Part shown: piece after piece, positions 36,601-43,924 of the stretch | How positions within the stretch are numbered: position 1 is the first letter of the stretch | Layout of the letters: every line of letters begins with the position of its first letter | Source: an uncultured Bacilli bacterium | GTDB lineage: Bacteria > Bacillota_I > Bacilli_A > RF39 > UBA660 | NCBI GenBank assembly: GCA_934167485.1 | Contig: CAKPKL010000002.1 | Location: 1-64,000, forward strand | DNA length: 64,000 nt | Direction: 5' to 3' | Notes under the pieces: model-generated | What the model was told of the DNA's origin: nothing | Databases searched by the model: none | What the model saw: the letters and a program-made list of their open reading frames with translations, nothing else | Position numbers and translations under genes: made by a program

Positions 36601-36788
36601 TTATTATTCATTAAGTTATAAGTCATGTTTTGAGATAATACTGCATAACCTTTTTTATCAATTGTTTTATATGGTCTAAAATTCAAGTATACATTAACAA
36701 GAATTATAACAATAACAGCTACCACTACCATAATTATTAATGGGAATTCATTTATATATTTATTCTTTTTTGTTTTTGACTCTTCCAT
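27690..36788 (-). CDS. Giant double-anchored surface protein with Fn3-like and GLUG-like repeats (3,032 aa)
   Basis: It has an N-terminal span (~15-35, LIIMVVVAVIVIILVNVYL), then a ~210-residue ectodomain and an acidic linker (EEDNTIDDNKPDEVP). Several Fn3-like domains follow (LNSNTEYNVVGTYKYK, LDYDTNYRIIITGTYD). Long beta-helix-like regions contain GLUG-type motifs, such as VGGIIGYGLDGKISNSYSY, VGGIAGTISIGKVRNSYSS and VGGIVGYGDCVNCTLNS. The C-terminus is a second span plus basic tail (GIIIFTLSIVSIFGALYLLINRKRLRG), so both ends are membrane-anchored. GLUG motifs occur in adhesins and M26 proteases, but I found no HExxH motif. RBS ATGGTGAT at 36788 decides the start. No disruption is seen in over 9 kb, which argues for selection. 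Confidence 0.88.
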   Translation of the reverse strand: MEESKTKKNKYINEFPLIIMVVVAVIVIILVNVYLNFRPYKTIDKKGYAVLSQNMTYNLMNNNTVNDTLNVGVVGVNSGDSIYKQVDSYYVGEKDKKEIDMDYPLYSIDGLTIYSITDNFTLIDRNFNRVAGYPGLSITSGILYNDGDIEPADDIDYIFAHLNNSVLLGLQTITIKTAYNEYNIPINSPIYFNTKYINYYVFDGEKFNYNRIDDIYYDSLIKIGDVSLTYEEFLLKMNLVKKIDKEEDNTIDDNKPDEVPIKQEDDKQDDDTFIKPTVSITDFKVNVYSIESVMTINDPSGVITTNPTFEIYKPDGKLNSRKKVSNNGLFAITGLNSNTEYNVVGTYKYKNKQGITMVVTFFEGKIKTKDISELEAINLDSDVGDRYSNKIEIKDLTILNSDNEALRGVKKIVLSVWKTGSSNKTNFNLSYSKISSLIKGKPTVVSTTNSLDSNTSYNYEIKFFDGDSNELKTTGKDSGVIRTTKEVPTLKFNSDINKQTNDVKLTITTLNKDDIYIRDYNYKLYSYSGVLIDEGSLNYENKYPNNLSFNNLDYDTNYRIIITGTYDLEDGKGLQEFYEEKTFTTASLDTLINAWYDQNTKIVTSNSIQAKIYIGSKTPILDKEDTEVTIYLKDKDGNDILDEEGNLKYYNTYKNLEKNGSYYNVDSLFEGLESKTEYIMALKIKIKQIEKDAYIFKNMNPPITTLDQEAYVNVRYKKLMGEMLDLSFDVVDLDRLIDESKVNIEIYEGLYDNIESINSQYIYRSVQQIENTHDDKYSNITNIKLTLDGYSSDSYTIKISAKPYNGVDVEQVIPIKSNTESEDGFVYLIQVDRNVKTKLEMYQQKLSEDKSNYLTEINVKYNLGEMTSNLYGIDCFNGKCNVIGYITQDITESTPSGKFVPISDKNSTFDSLEPVTEVSDLGEERKFYKIRIKFKNENKKENQGEHKFYVVLEKNAATNLANFSKIEETDLNYLYILSSLDYTTEHEIYNISSVDGRDDGLYSIDLGKHYVVTENLDLKKADGTFYPNKVIDGFRGSIDFQGYKLTLYKNNDLSPTLFSSVSKTGVLKNALVYYELDYAGVIQDLAGLVQVNRGTIENFVIHVKQNNTTGSANKMGLLARLNYGTLKNFVIYLDTDIYTYGVSSLVSYYNYAGAKIKYGAVISNNDSKIYLKDITSSHGTFTYYNEGVISNVYNLTDVLSTEENYVKGSSGIAFISKENRNSSTIYNTLSVATSTHNSTTNGPSIYSSKGKVSNNYYVDTNSLNYSYRNSFNKKISKASLRNAGVLDVILNSDSEPEAGDKDPYSITSGYYPIVNMSEFMKEYQVPIEITYELKDSTIDIISTEAIKDNREDGVAKVRVYISNPNKLEITNIKVDKATAQICTTCEDELENGGYDENYQISNLILTLTIDEENEQALSNYDILSMTYKTSLGDEITKSYYTDSNPRIIDITLYKRVASYEGLISAINSNSNIYMLGNISLNNNTEIGGTACLNQAQNETYNEINSSCLPKLETYSAKFDGNQHTIDFGNNNIKRGYFFYGYTGELSNLQVKNMKLSSSEYYIGFIRLTTLAKIDNVDLTDLDILADRRGINNTTTVYLGSLTAYSTGSEFDKISVNNATINKDSSQNGKLYRFNVGGIIGYGLDGKISNSYSYNLKFNATYDTLIGYQTVGGIIGYASATYPNFIDINNCYSTGKFDTELSNVGGIAGTISIGKVRNSYSSMTLFSQGSNVGGIVGNYLKRLSISNSISNNLFVGTILNPKGKPNYDSITYLDTVKTNNFTIDNVPSFTSFTDVYNADDIYNNIYLQNGEAGNKEYLPYLSNSSFVEQNVKDKKVGEKSDQDFDYSIEYVIDEGCLDKLDSLFKEDNDYKNACATSAILKTNKELYVKEGKNKSKDLEINSLQKEDEYYRYEIKPTNNVYYSIYEVEVENENRNEKLTVKFFKHIESTSDWDSLNFLTSGGYDSKYQNILLLDDIKIEPDGNIDKQIYYNGKEYQNRNILSIQKSLDNFYGNNKTISVSELNDNHYTDKDSIRNSLIYWLDGTMKNVKFNSIKISGQNSNYSAIVRFNNGTITNCDFKSIDIINYANVVGIVGLSNGYINSVTMDDIRMRGRYYVGGLVGYSTSEDKESNIHIKDIIASNVTIEAYSHLGGIAGYIDYFISDIKLTNVTIQGYEGLWLNTDTVNSYIRPRQYVGGIVGYGDCVNCTLNSTNDKINIIYIDKASRVGGITGSLLTHMYLNNYNVENLLITSDPNIINPPAKLHETSGESTYVGGTYGYGYYGRHDYATNVVIASTTSEKFGKNLSELTPSDLANSLSDSTIRNRAYEPLNANIVGGIGGFMYSIQYSYLKNSLIYAKKNTGGMAGYIGTYYSHETFRNVVSNSFIAVSENAAGGILGKHDTITDGPANFRYNIVLNTKISSKYSSGGIIGYINNSTDYSQNISFSNNLVEGCIIEADSNEGTAGGLIGKIYKTPQSQDKKYNKSLFYGDLIGKNVGSGFGQIENLVPSASYVNISNAFDLSKESKFMEYSDTNEPSEIQINTPSDLNSFVGSQGIYKLSNIYFPVFVEGGSNPQISDEEKVKIPNATTQTTRLMAPQMRMMRNYAVAYSNPVKIKYDVYASDVDKINIEFSNIDQNSYFYYEIGDYKSYDISINNRVYTISYDYKSPIKIYVSNGSNYKTSTIDPSELSKKISLVGDSVYYINNGILYGEENSIMGSFINLYNNKVLTSDNSIYYIDTKEYVDSYVDYSILESIPLYSFIYNEKHINTYYNFTDIDGSIQNYQVLVKNGVLSIIDSSLDNKKNSYIIDNYNNNEIQIILDNKGELYSLKNNIKYPSDLVNKDIEELFTDLYSSSTIAVIRYKNEGIYAFNYQTGELVFTNITKDKSFLEYIKSKLSEDSREEVIKNLSKSSNYKNMEKLKIKIEEISISDAKGKITGNNSITSSGKNYTMVYNANTKKYDIYNLEEVLTSPESITTENDKINSDYELVEFYNTSHTTKQEKSLSGIIIFTLSIVSIFGALYLLINRKRLRGVS

Positions 36789-36827
36789 ATTATCACCATA
36801 CCATTCGACAACTATCTTAATAACATA

Positions 36828-36850
36828 ATTATAACATATTAACAATTGTT
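36828..36850 (-). promoter_or_regulatory. Putative extended -10 promoter of the 3,032-aa gene
   Basis: On the minus strand TGTTATAAT (extended -10) at 36828-36836 lies about 40 bases before the start codon, with no good -35. A 10-bp palindrome AACAATTGTT (36841-36850) just upstream could be an operator. Confidence 0.5.
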
Positions 36851-36869
36851 TGGGAATTATTTTACAAAA

Positions 36870-36895
36870 AAAATAGAATTTTTATCTTCTATTTT
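36870..36895 (-). terminator. Terminator of the SpaA-like protein gene
   Basis: AAAATAGAA/TTCTATTTT stem with an 8-nt loop, then more T, just after the stop codon at 36901. It separates this gene from the giant-protein unit. Confidence 0.75.
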
Positions 36896-36900
36896 CTAAC

Positions 36901-39213
36901 TTAATTTGTAGTAACTATATAATTTTTGTTTTTTATTTCACTTAAAAATCTACTACCACATTTTTGTTCACTATCACAAACTTGAGAAAAATTACTATAG
37001 TCATGATTATTATTATATTCTCTTATATCTTTTATTGAATTATAATTTAAATTTATTATATATTTTGGAGATACTTTATCTCCATTTCCATTTATTCCAT
37101 TACTATTTGTTCTATTGATTATATTATTTTGTATAGTCGTTAAATTATTGTAATTCTCTATTCCTACACTTGTGCAAGTGCCTTCACCATCGCACCAATT
37201 ACTTCCTATTATTCTACCTTCACCTGTTTTTCCTGGAAATGGGTTTCTTGTATCTATTATTCTAAACTCTAGATTAGGTTTATTATCTTTTATCATTTGT
37301 TTATCAAATGTGTAACTACAATAATCACTTTGATTTACCTTATTAGAAAAATCTGAATTATCTTTTTGTAATAAATCTAAATATGTTCCAGTTACTATTA
37401 CATCTGGTGTGAAATTTATATTAAAGTTATCACTACTATTTATATCATTCTCAAAACGAGTTACTATTCCGCTTACTTTTATACATTCCCCTTCTATACA
37501 ATATCTATCGCTAGATAATCCTGAGACTTTTTCTATATAATTTATTTTTGAATATTTAATATTTCTTCTACCAATATATTCTTTATCATTATTTATAGGT
37601 TCAATATTTGTTACATCATAATCTAATTTCTGATTTAATATACTTACACTATCTATATAATCTGTATAATTAAATCCACCACTATAATCAGCACTTCCAT
37701 CATATGAATAACATCTTTTTTGTAAATAACCCGTTCCTAAATTATCCAAATCCTGAAATATTATTCTTCCTGCATTTACAAAAGAATTTTTATTATATGC
37801 ACTTAGAAAAGCACTATTATAATTATATTCATAAACACAGTATGCTTTTTTATTATCAACACTTTCAAGTGTTGAATAGCAAGATAAATTATTGGAATTA
37901 AATCCATTATATTTTATATTCGTATTTGTACAAGTTGAATTATAAACCATTCCACAATCTCTTGTAGCAGAGCAAGGATTAGTTACATTATTAAAATTCA
38001 ATAATTGATAAGGAGCTCCTTCTGCTCTATTTAAATATTTGTTGAATAACCCTAATCTTATTTGTGGATCAGTCCTCTGCCATCCAACCAATTCATCAAA
38101 TTCAGATTCGCAAGTTGATTCATTTTTTATATCTTTGGAAGTTGTTTCACCAGGTTTAATTTCAAAAGGAACACAACTATCATCTTTTTGGTATTTTCCA
38201 GGTGCAACAATTTCTTTAAAAGAATAATTTCCTACCTCAAGTTCTATTGTACCTGAACCATTTATTGTAACTTCCTGTTTAAAATTTTCACAACCGTCAC
38301 CCGTATATATATTAAATTTAGCATCTTTACCAACAATCATTGTTCCATCTTTTTTTGTTTTATTTATAGTCAAATTACCTTTTCTTATATATTCTTTTAT
38401 AACAATAATACCCTTACCATATTTATTTGTTGAATAAGAATCTATCATATCAGCAACATAAGTTTTGGAACTCCCATCCGTATATTTACCATATGTCTCA
38501 TTAAGCATAAAAGTAGTTAAATAGTTTTTTAATACACTCCAATTTTGGCAGGAACCGGAAAGTCCTCCACCTGCTTTACCTATACAATCCTCGTAATCTT
38601 TATAGTAATAGTATCTTGAATATTTTTTACAAGCTTCATTAGTTCCGCATCCTTCACCATCATACAACTTTTTAGATATTTCAGCAATATTCCCTATATG
38701 GTGTGGTACTATAGAATAATATTTATATTCCAACATAAAAATTGGTTCTATTACAATATAATAATTTTTAGCACTATTAAGATTATAACCTAATTTTCTA
38801 AGAATTTCTTCTACTTTATCAGCATCCAAATAATTTATAAACCCAGCATAATAAAATACATCCTCCACATAGATATTATTGTTTTGTGCTGTTTTAAAAC
38901 TATTATATATAGTTTCTATATTATCATTTTCATTTGCCCTAGCGGCTTTTGCTTTTGCTTTCGTAAACCACAAGTCTTTACGTTTTATCTCACTATTATT
39001 TGAACTATTAAGTAAAATAACTCTTATTCCATCGTTATAATCACCACTTACACCAACACCATAGGTACCACAGCATATACCTGTTGTACAAGTATTACTT
39101 GTTCCACCTGATCCAGTTGTAACGTTTGTTTCTATCTTTACATTAGCAGCCATTACACTACCATTTATAAACATTGTTAAAAATAATAAAACTATTAATA
39201 ATTTTCTTTTCAT
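36901..39213 (-). CDS. Secreted Cys-rich protein with SpaA/Cna-B-like domain
   Basis: 770 aa. A classical signal peptide (MKRKLLIVLLFLTMFINGSVMAAN, cleavage likely after AMAA/VMA) is followed by a Cys-rich head (CTTGICCGTYG). Around residues 285-365 lies a prealbumin-like SpaA/Cna-B domain (LTINKTKKDGTMIVGKDAKF through GNYSFKEIVAPGKYQ). Its K in INKTK and E in FKEI could form an intramolecular isopeptide. More Cys-rich sequence follows. No LPxTG or C-terminal span is seen, so anchoring is unclear. The start is placed at 39213 because of RBS AGGTGAC; the longer frame adds 38 residues upstream of the promoter. It has its own promoter and terminator. It is a likely surface or secreted adhesin, possibly related functionally to the giant proteins next door. 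Confidence 0.82.
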   Translation of the reverse strand: MKRKLLIVLLFLTMFINGSVMAANVKIETNVTTGSGGTSNTCTTGICCGTYGVGVSGDYNDGIRVILLNSSNNSEIKRKDLWFTKAKAKAARANENDNIETIYNSFKTAQNNNIYVEDVFYYAGFINYLDADKVEEILRKLGYNLNSAKNYYIVIEPIFMLEYKYYSIVPHHIGNIAEISKKLYDGEGCGTNEACKKYSRYYYYKDYEDCIGKAGGGLSGSCQNWSVLKNYLTTFMLNETYGKYTDGSSKTYVADMIDSYSTNKYGKGIIVIKEYIRKGNLTINKTKKDGTMIVGKDAKFNIYTGDGCENFKQEVTINGSGTIELEVGNYSFKEIVAPGKYQKDDSCVPFEIKPGETTSKDIKNESTCESEFDELVGWQRTDPQIRLGLFNKYLNRAEGAPYQLLNFNNVTNPCSATRDCGMVYNSTCTNTNIKYNGFNSNNLSCYSTLESVDNKKAYCVYEYNYNSAFLSAYNKNSFVNAGRIIFQDLDNLGTGYLQKRCYSYDGSADYSGGFNYTDYIDSVSILNQKLDYDVTNIEPINNDKEYIGRRNIKYSKINYIEKVSGLSSDRYCIEGECIKVSGIVTRFENDINSSDNFNINFTPDVIVTGTYLDLLQKDNSDFSNKVNQSDYCSYTFDKQMIKDNKPNLEFRIIDTRNPFPGKTGEGRIIGSNWCDGEGTCTSVGIENYNNLTTIQNNIINRTNSNGINGNGDKVSPKYIINLNYNSIKDIREYNNNHDYSNFSQVCDSEQKCGSRFLSEIKNKNYIVTTN

Positions 39214-39237
39214 TTTGTCACCTATCTTGCTATAAAA

Positions 39238-39266
39238 ATTATAACAAATAATAATATAAAATACAA
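39238..39266 (-). promoter_or_regulatory. Promoter of the SpaA-like gene
   Basis: On the minus strand TTGTAT (39261-39266), 17 nt, TATAAT (39238-39243), 24 bases upstream of the start codon. Confidence 0.7.
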
Positions 39267-39272
39267 TAAAAA

Positions 39273-39290
39273 GTTTATCATTTGATAAAC
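39273..39290 (-). terminator. Terminator of the small two-gene unit 39346-40266
   Basis: GTTTATC/GATAAAC stem with a 4-nt loop followed by T5 on the minus strand, about 55 bases after the stop at 39346. Confidence 0.75.
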
Positions 39291-39345
39291 CTTTAAACTT
39301 TGGTAAATATTCTATATTTTTCTGCAATTAAATCTAAATTACCTA

Positions 39346-39618
39346 TTATTCGTTATTTATTTTATCTAAATAAATAGCTAACAATTCTTTAAAATTCATA
39401 AAATCTTCATAGTACCCATTAAGATATTCATCTTCAGTTAAATTACCTTCATATAAATTTAGAAATTCATCTAAATTAATTTCTTCTATATTCATAGTCA
39501 TACTTTTAATATATTGATAGATTAATATATATACTTCAGATAATTCTCTTCCTAATTCTCTTCTTTTAGAAGTAATGTCTAAAGATGCGAAAGATTTAAA
39601 TAATTCATCTCTATTCAT
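39346..39618 (-). CDS. Small acidic helical protein, unknown
   Basis: 90 aa, no signal peptide or membrane span. It is mostly alpha-helical and acidic toward the end (NLDEFLNLYEGNLTEDEYLNGYYEDF). Its ATG directly abuts the stop codon of the 215-aa coiled-coil protein, so the two are co-translated and probably form a complex. I do not recognise a family. Confidence 0.65.
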   Translation of the reverse strand: MNRDELFKSFASLDITSKRRELGRELSEVYILIYQYIKSMTMNIEEINLDEFLNLYEGNLTEDEYLNGYYEDFMNFKELLAIYLDKINNE

Positions 39619-40266
39619 CTATATACTTCTCCCTTTGAACATTTCTTCACTTTCAATTTGTTCTTGTAAATAACTTGGATCACTCAATGCATGTTGGAAA
39701 TCTTGTCTATTGCGTTCATTTATCATTTTTCTTATTTCTGATTCAGTATATTTATCTCTTTCTCTATAATTTTTTTCTTTTTGTTCATTTCGGTTAACTT
39801 GGTAAGTTGTATTACCCGAACTTAAAGAAATTAAAAAATTTAATTCTTCTGATGATAATTTTGAAATTTTCTTAAAATTAGGTTTCTTATTAGTCAATCT
39901 TTGAAACATACTCAAACTTTTATATCGTTTTTTTACCTCTTTAAATGCTATCTTACGCCTTTCTTCTTCTCTTTTTTCTTCTTGTTGTCTTAAAGTTTCT
40001 TCTTTTTTCCTTTCTTCTAATTCAGTTCTATGATATTCTCTATATTGTTCTTTATTTTGTTTCATTTGATCTAATTGTCTTTGTTCTGCCATGATTTGTT
40101 GTCTTAAAGCAACTATTTTTTTTTCATTATCATTTGTCATTGTATGATATTTTATTTCTCCACCATCATTATAAGCCACAGTAGTTTTCTCACCTTGCTG
40201 TGATACTAACTCACTTAATTTTTGTCTATCTTTTGATATTTGTATTTCTAATTCTTCTATTCCCAT
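39619..40266 (-). CDS. Cytoplasmic coiled-coil protein, unknown
   Basis: 215 aa. Residues ~1-110 are a long coiled coil rich in Gln, Glu, Lys and Arg (IVALRQQIMAEQRQLDQMKQ, ELEERKKEETLRQQEEKREE). A compact basic part follows (KKRYKSLSMFQRLTNKKPNFKKISKL, SSEELNFLISLSSG). No membrane segment. It is followed without a gap by the 90-aa gene and shares its terminator. RBS GGGAGG. Not assignable to a family from the sequence. Confidence 0.7.
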   Translation of the reverse strand: MGIEELEIQISKDRQKLSELVSQQGEKTTVAYNDGGEIKYHTMTNDNEKKIVALRQQIMAEQRQLDQMKQNKEQYREYHRTELEERKKEETLRQQEEKREEERRKIAFKEVKKRYKSLSMFQRLTNKKPNFKKISKLSSEELNFLISLSSGNTTYQVNRNEQKEKNYRERDKYTESEIRKMINERNRQDFQHALSDPSYLQEQIESEEMFKGRSI

Positions 40267-40305
40267 AATACCTCCCTATATTATACATTTTTATTATAAC
40301 ACAAA

Positions 40306-40330
40306 AGAAAAGCACTTAAAATACTTTTCT
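40306..40330 (-). terminator. Terminator of the ABC exporter operon 1
   Basis: AGAAAAGTA pairs with TGCTTTTCT (one G-T pair), followed by TTTTG on the minus strand. It overlaps the last codons of the permease gene. Confidence 0.65.
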
Positions 40331-41467
40331 CATTTTTCTTTTTTTACTTGACACAATATTATTTAATACTATAAAAAGTATTGAAAAGGCTATAATAACT
40401 ATCATATTTATAAATATTGGTCTTAATGAACTCGTGTTTATAATATCTATACTGGATAATAATTCATTTGAATTGATATACCAATATGATGGAAATATAT
40501 GTGCGAACTTTAATACATTTTCAGGTAAATATTGTACTGGTACAAAAGCTCCACAAATAAATGCCGAACCAAGTGCGACTACATTAACAATTCCATTTAC
40601 TGCATTTTTATTATTTATTAGATTTGATATTAAAAGTGCGAGTGTTAAAGATGAAAATGTAAATAAGAATAAATTTAAAACATAAATAAGTCCTCGTATA
40701 TTAAACATATTAGTTTTAAGTAATACGCTACCTAATATACAATATAATATCCATATTATTAAACTATAAATAAAACTTGAAATTAATATAAGTTTATTAT
40801 GTTTTCTATAATTCATACTACTTATAATTATTCTTTTATTAACACTATTTTCTTTAAAACTAGTAAGTACTAAACATACAATGTATATAACAACAGCCAT
40901 TATACTGTAACTTGCAAAATTAAAATATTTTGTTAAATTAGACGATTCTGTTGTATCTACCTTAGATAATATTTCTATATTTGTTTTTTGTGATAAATTA
41001 TTATTTATTAGATTTATTAATTCATCTTCTGTATCTACATAATCTTTATATATACTTTGTACTTTTAAATATCTACTTAGTAACATTTGTGCTAAACTAG
41101 CATTATAATCTCCAGAAGATTTTATATCAAGTTCTACATCTTTTCCATCTAAAATAGCTTTTCTATAACCTTTTGGTATATATATTACATAACTAATATC
41201 ACGATAGAATATAGCATCATCTATACTTTCTTTTTTTATTTTTACAATATTTGAATTAGAACTCATATAATCTATTAAATTTTTAGTAATACCTATATTA
41301 GTATCTTCATTTACTATAAAAATATCTGGTTTACTATTTGTAAATTCATGCGTATTTTTATTAGTAGATATGTTAATTGTTCCAAATATAATAAGCATAA
41401 CAGTATAAAGAATTATTGTACCTTTATATTTTTTTACTACTTTCCAAAATGTATTAAATACTGTCAT
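40316..41467 (-). CDS. ABC-2 type exporter permease (second subunit)
   Basis: 383 aa. One span near the N-terminus (TIILYTVMLIIFGTINIS) and a ~150-residue extracellular domain precede five spans at the C-terminal half. The conserved FICGAFVPVQYLPENVLKFAHIFPSYW resembles the ABC-2/DrrB G-x-F-xPxxxLP motif. It pairs with the permease at 41454-42608 (14-base overlap) and the ATPase at 42608. Together they form an exporter of unknown substrate, plausibly drugs, peptides or lipids. Last gene of the operon. Confidence 0.88.
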   Translation of the reverse strand: MTVFNTFWKVVKKYKGTIILYTVMLIIFGTINISTNKNTHEFTNSKPDIFIVNEDTNIGITKNLIDYMSSNSNIVKIKKESIDDAIFYRDISYVIYIPKGYRKAILDGKDVELDIKSSGDYNASLAQMLLSRYLKVQSIYKDYVDTEDELINLINNNLSQKTNIEILSKVDTTESSNLTKYFNFASYSIMAVVIYIVCLVLTSFKENSVNKRIIISSMNYRKHNKLILISSFIYSLIIWILYCILGSVLLKTNMFNIRGLIYVLNLFLFTFSSLTLALLISNLINNKNAVNGIVNVVALGSAFICGAFVPVQYLPENVLKFAHIFPSYWYINSNELLSSIDIINTSSLRPIFINMIVIIAFSILFIVLNNIVSSKKRKMRKVF

Positions 41468-42608
41468 ACTGCCTCCTTATTAAGTCATTTAAAGATATAA
41501 GAATCATAATAATAGAAAATATAATTAAACTTATTATATTAAAATAAAATCTATTTAAATCAGTATAATAATATAATGAATAAAATCCATCTGTAATCAT
41601 ATTAGCAGGATTAATTATATTTAATAATGGTATATTTTTATCTATAACATATTTCATAGTAATACCTGTCATTCCTGCTAAAAAGCACCAAAGCATTGTT
41701 ATTGAAATTAATACACCTGTTTTAGCTGCTTCACTTGTTTTTAATTTTGTAGCAATTGCAATACCTAAACTAAGACCTGCAAATACACCTAAAATTGATA
41801 ATAAAAGAACTAAACATAAATTACCATAATCTACCTTTATTACAAATATAGTATATAAGAATAGCAATAATAGACCTATTAATTGAACTATAAAACTTGC
41901 AAGTAAACTACCCAATAACATACTTAATTTCTTAATAGGTGATATGCTTACTCTCTTTCCTACACTACTTGTATTAGCAAGTTTACCATTAATTATAAAC
42001 ATGGAAATTAATCCCCCATAAAGAGCTGCCATCGCGATTAAATTATAATACTCTATCATAGTATAACTAATATTAGCATTCGTTTTATTATTTAATTTAA
42101 CCTTAATATTATTAATTTCATTATTTATATTTTTTATTAATATACTATAATCACTTGAATCCATATTTTTACTAATTAAAGTATTATATATTTCAGTATT
42201 ACTTTTAATTTCATCTACGACACTTCTTATTATAGTTTCATTTATACCACTTTGGGATACAGTTATATTAATTGCATCATTATCAAATGTTAAATAACCT
42301 TCTATTCTTTTTTCTTCCAATAATTTTTTAGCACTTTCCTCATTTGTATACTCAATATTAAATAATCTATCTTCATTATCTTTATTAGATAATGAATTAA
42401 AAACATCTTTATACATTATATTATTATCAAAATCATGACTATTTACTATAGCTATATCTATTACGCTTAAAGCCTCTTTTTTCTCTATATTAGAAAATGC
42501 CATATTATATAGAGTCGCTAATACTATTGGAAAGGCAAATGTCCAAAATATAAGTGCTTTATTTCTTAATAAAATTTTTAAAGAATATTTAAAATTTAAA
42601 AAGAACAT
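41454..42608 (-). CDS. ABC-2 type exporter permease (first subunit)
   Basis: 384 aa with the same topology as its downstream partner: a span at ~18-38 (ALIFWTFAFPIVLATLYNMA), a large outside domain (~40-190) and about five C-terminal spans. Its start codon overlaps the stop of the ATPase gene. Two similar half-size permeases plus one ATPase form a heterodimeric exporter. Substrate unknown. Confidence 0.88.
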   Translation of the reverse strand: MFFLNFKYSLKILLRNKALIFWTFAFPIVLATLYNMAFSNIEKKEALSVIDIAIVNSHDFDNNIMYKDVFNSLSNKDNEDRLFNIEYTNEESAKKLLEEKRIEGYLTFDNDAINITVSQSGINETIIRSVVDEIKSNTEIYNTLISKNMDSSDYSILIKNINNEINNIKVKLNNKTNANISYTMIEYYNLIAMAALYGGLISMFIINGKLANTSSVGKRVSISPIKKLSMLLGSLLASFIVQLIGLLLLFLYTIFVIKVDYGNLCLVLLLSILGVFAGLSLGIAIATKLKTSEAAKTGVLISITMLWCFLAGMTGITMKYVIDKNIPLLNIINPANMITDGFYSLYYYTDLNRFYFNIISLIIFSIIMILISLNDLIRRQYDSI

Positions 42609-43546
42609 TAATCTCTTAAATCCTTTCCAGTAAGTTCTAGAAATACATCATTTAAAGTTGGTCTTTCTGAAAATATTCTGTTATACTTAATTTTGTTTAA
42701 TTTTAAATAATCTATAAGCTCACCCAAATTATCTTTGCCTTTTTTATATATAATTATTAATGTATTTTTATTTAAATTTACACTATCAACAGTTTTAAAT
42801 TTTTTTATTTCTTCTATTATACTATTTTTTATATTATCTACCTCTAATGTTATTTTTTCTTCTATATTAGCAAGACTTTTTAACTTATCACTAGTTCCTT
42901 CAGCAATTATTTTACCTTTATCAAGTATAATAATTCTATCACAAAGTATTTCCACTTCTTCCATATAATGAGTTGTATAAAGAATAGTAGTACCATTATC
43001 TCTTAATTTTTTTATTCCATCCAATATATTGTTTCTACTTTGAGGATCTACTGCTACTGTAGGTTCATCTAAAAATAATAGTTTTGGTTTATGAGCAATG
43101 CCACATGCTATATTTAATCTCCTTTTTAAACCACCTGATAATTGTTTAGGATAGAAATTTTTAAATTCAGAAAGTCCTACAAAATTAATCGCATCTATAA
43201 CACACTCTTTTCTTAATTTTTTATCATTTATATATAATCCACAAAAATAATCAACATTATCATAAACTGTTAATTCTTCAAAAACAGCTATTTCTTGAAA
43301 TACAACACCTATTTTTTCCTTTATATCATAAGAATTTGGATTCATTTCTTGACCAAATATTTTAATATTACCTTTATCATATTTAATAAGAGAAAGCAGA
43401 CAATTTATAGTTGTTGACTTACCACTACCATTTGGACCTAAAAGTCCTATAATTTCTCCTTTACCTACATTAAATGATATATCATCTACAGCAGTTAATT
43501 TTTTATATCTCTTTGTTAAATTTTTAACCTCTATTACATTTTCCAT
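42608..43546 (-). CDS. ABC exporter ATPase (DrrA-like)
   Basis: 312 aa. Walker A GLLGPNGSGKSTTINCL, Q-loop VFQEIAVFEELTVYDNV, signature LSGGLKRRLNIACGI, Walker B LLFLDEP, and the H-loop in TTHYMEE. A ~90-residue C-terminal extension is typical of DrrA-type drug or lipid export ATPases. The 5' end overlaps the preceding nucleotidyltransferase-like gene by 23 bases, so translation is coupled. It drives the two following permeases. Confidence 0.94.
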   Translation of the reverse strand: MENVIEVKNLTKRYKKLTAVDDISFNVGKGEIIGLLGPNGSGKSTTINCLLSLIKYDKGNIKIFGQEMNPNSYDIKEKIGVVFQEIAVFEELTVYDNVDYFCGLYINDKKLRKECVIDAINFVGLSEFKNFYPKQLSGGLKRRLNIACGIAHKPKLLFLDEPTVAVDPQSRNNILDGIKKLRDNGTTILYTTHYMEEVEILCDRIIILDKGKIIAEGTSDKLKSLANIEEKITLEVDNIKNSIIEEIKKFKTVDSVNLNKNTLIIIYKKGKDNLGELIDYLKLNKIKYNRIFSERPTLNDVFLELTGKDLRD

Positions 43547-43916
43547 AATTTCTCCTTATATAACTTTTAACAATATCAATTCTATCCTTATCTTTTTGTC
43601 TATTACTTTCTTCTAAAAACTTTAAATAGTCTAACATATCTTGAAGATAATATTCTCCAATTTTTTCTTTTTTACCATCCATATTATCTTGTATACACTC
43701 TATTTTATCAGTTACAATATACCAACCATTATCTTTCTTTATTAAATTATAATTATTATTTAATTCTTCTAAACCTTTATCTGTAACAGCAATATCTAAA
43801 TCATTAGCTCTATCCATTATTCCTCTTATTACTAAATTAGATGATGAAAGTATTACAAATTCTTCTTTTGATAATTTTATACTTTCTATTAATTTAATTA
43901 ACTCTTTTCTATCCAT
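43524..43916 (-). CDS. Nucleotidyltransferase-fold small protein
   Basis: 130 aa. The segment SSSNLVIRGIMDRANDLDIAVTDKGLEEL looks like the minimal nucleotidyltransferase pattern: glycine near the strand, then the D-x-D of DLDIAV. The C-terminus KDKDRIDIVKSYI recalls the MNT or AbiEii-like ending. Other classic residues (GGxA...GxR) are not clean, so activity is uncertain. It is embedded in the ABC operon between the 64-aa membrane protein and the ATPase. Its role there is unknown. Confidence 0.55.
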   Translation of the reverse strand: MDRKELIKLIESIKLSKEEFVILSSSNLVIRGIMDRANDLDIAVTDKGLEELNNNYNLIKKDNGWYIVTDKIECIQDNMDGKKEKIGEYYLQDMLDYLKFLEESNRQKDKDRIDIVKSYIRRNYGKCNRG

Positions 43917-43924
43917 ATTTACTC

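Noticed and set aside
27690..36788. M26 or other metalloprotease activity in the giant GLUG-containing protein
   Set aside because: No HExxH motif was found; GLUG-like repeats alone do not show protease function.
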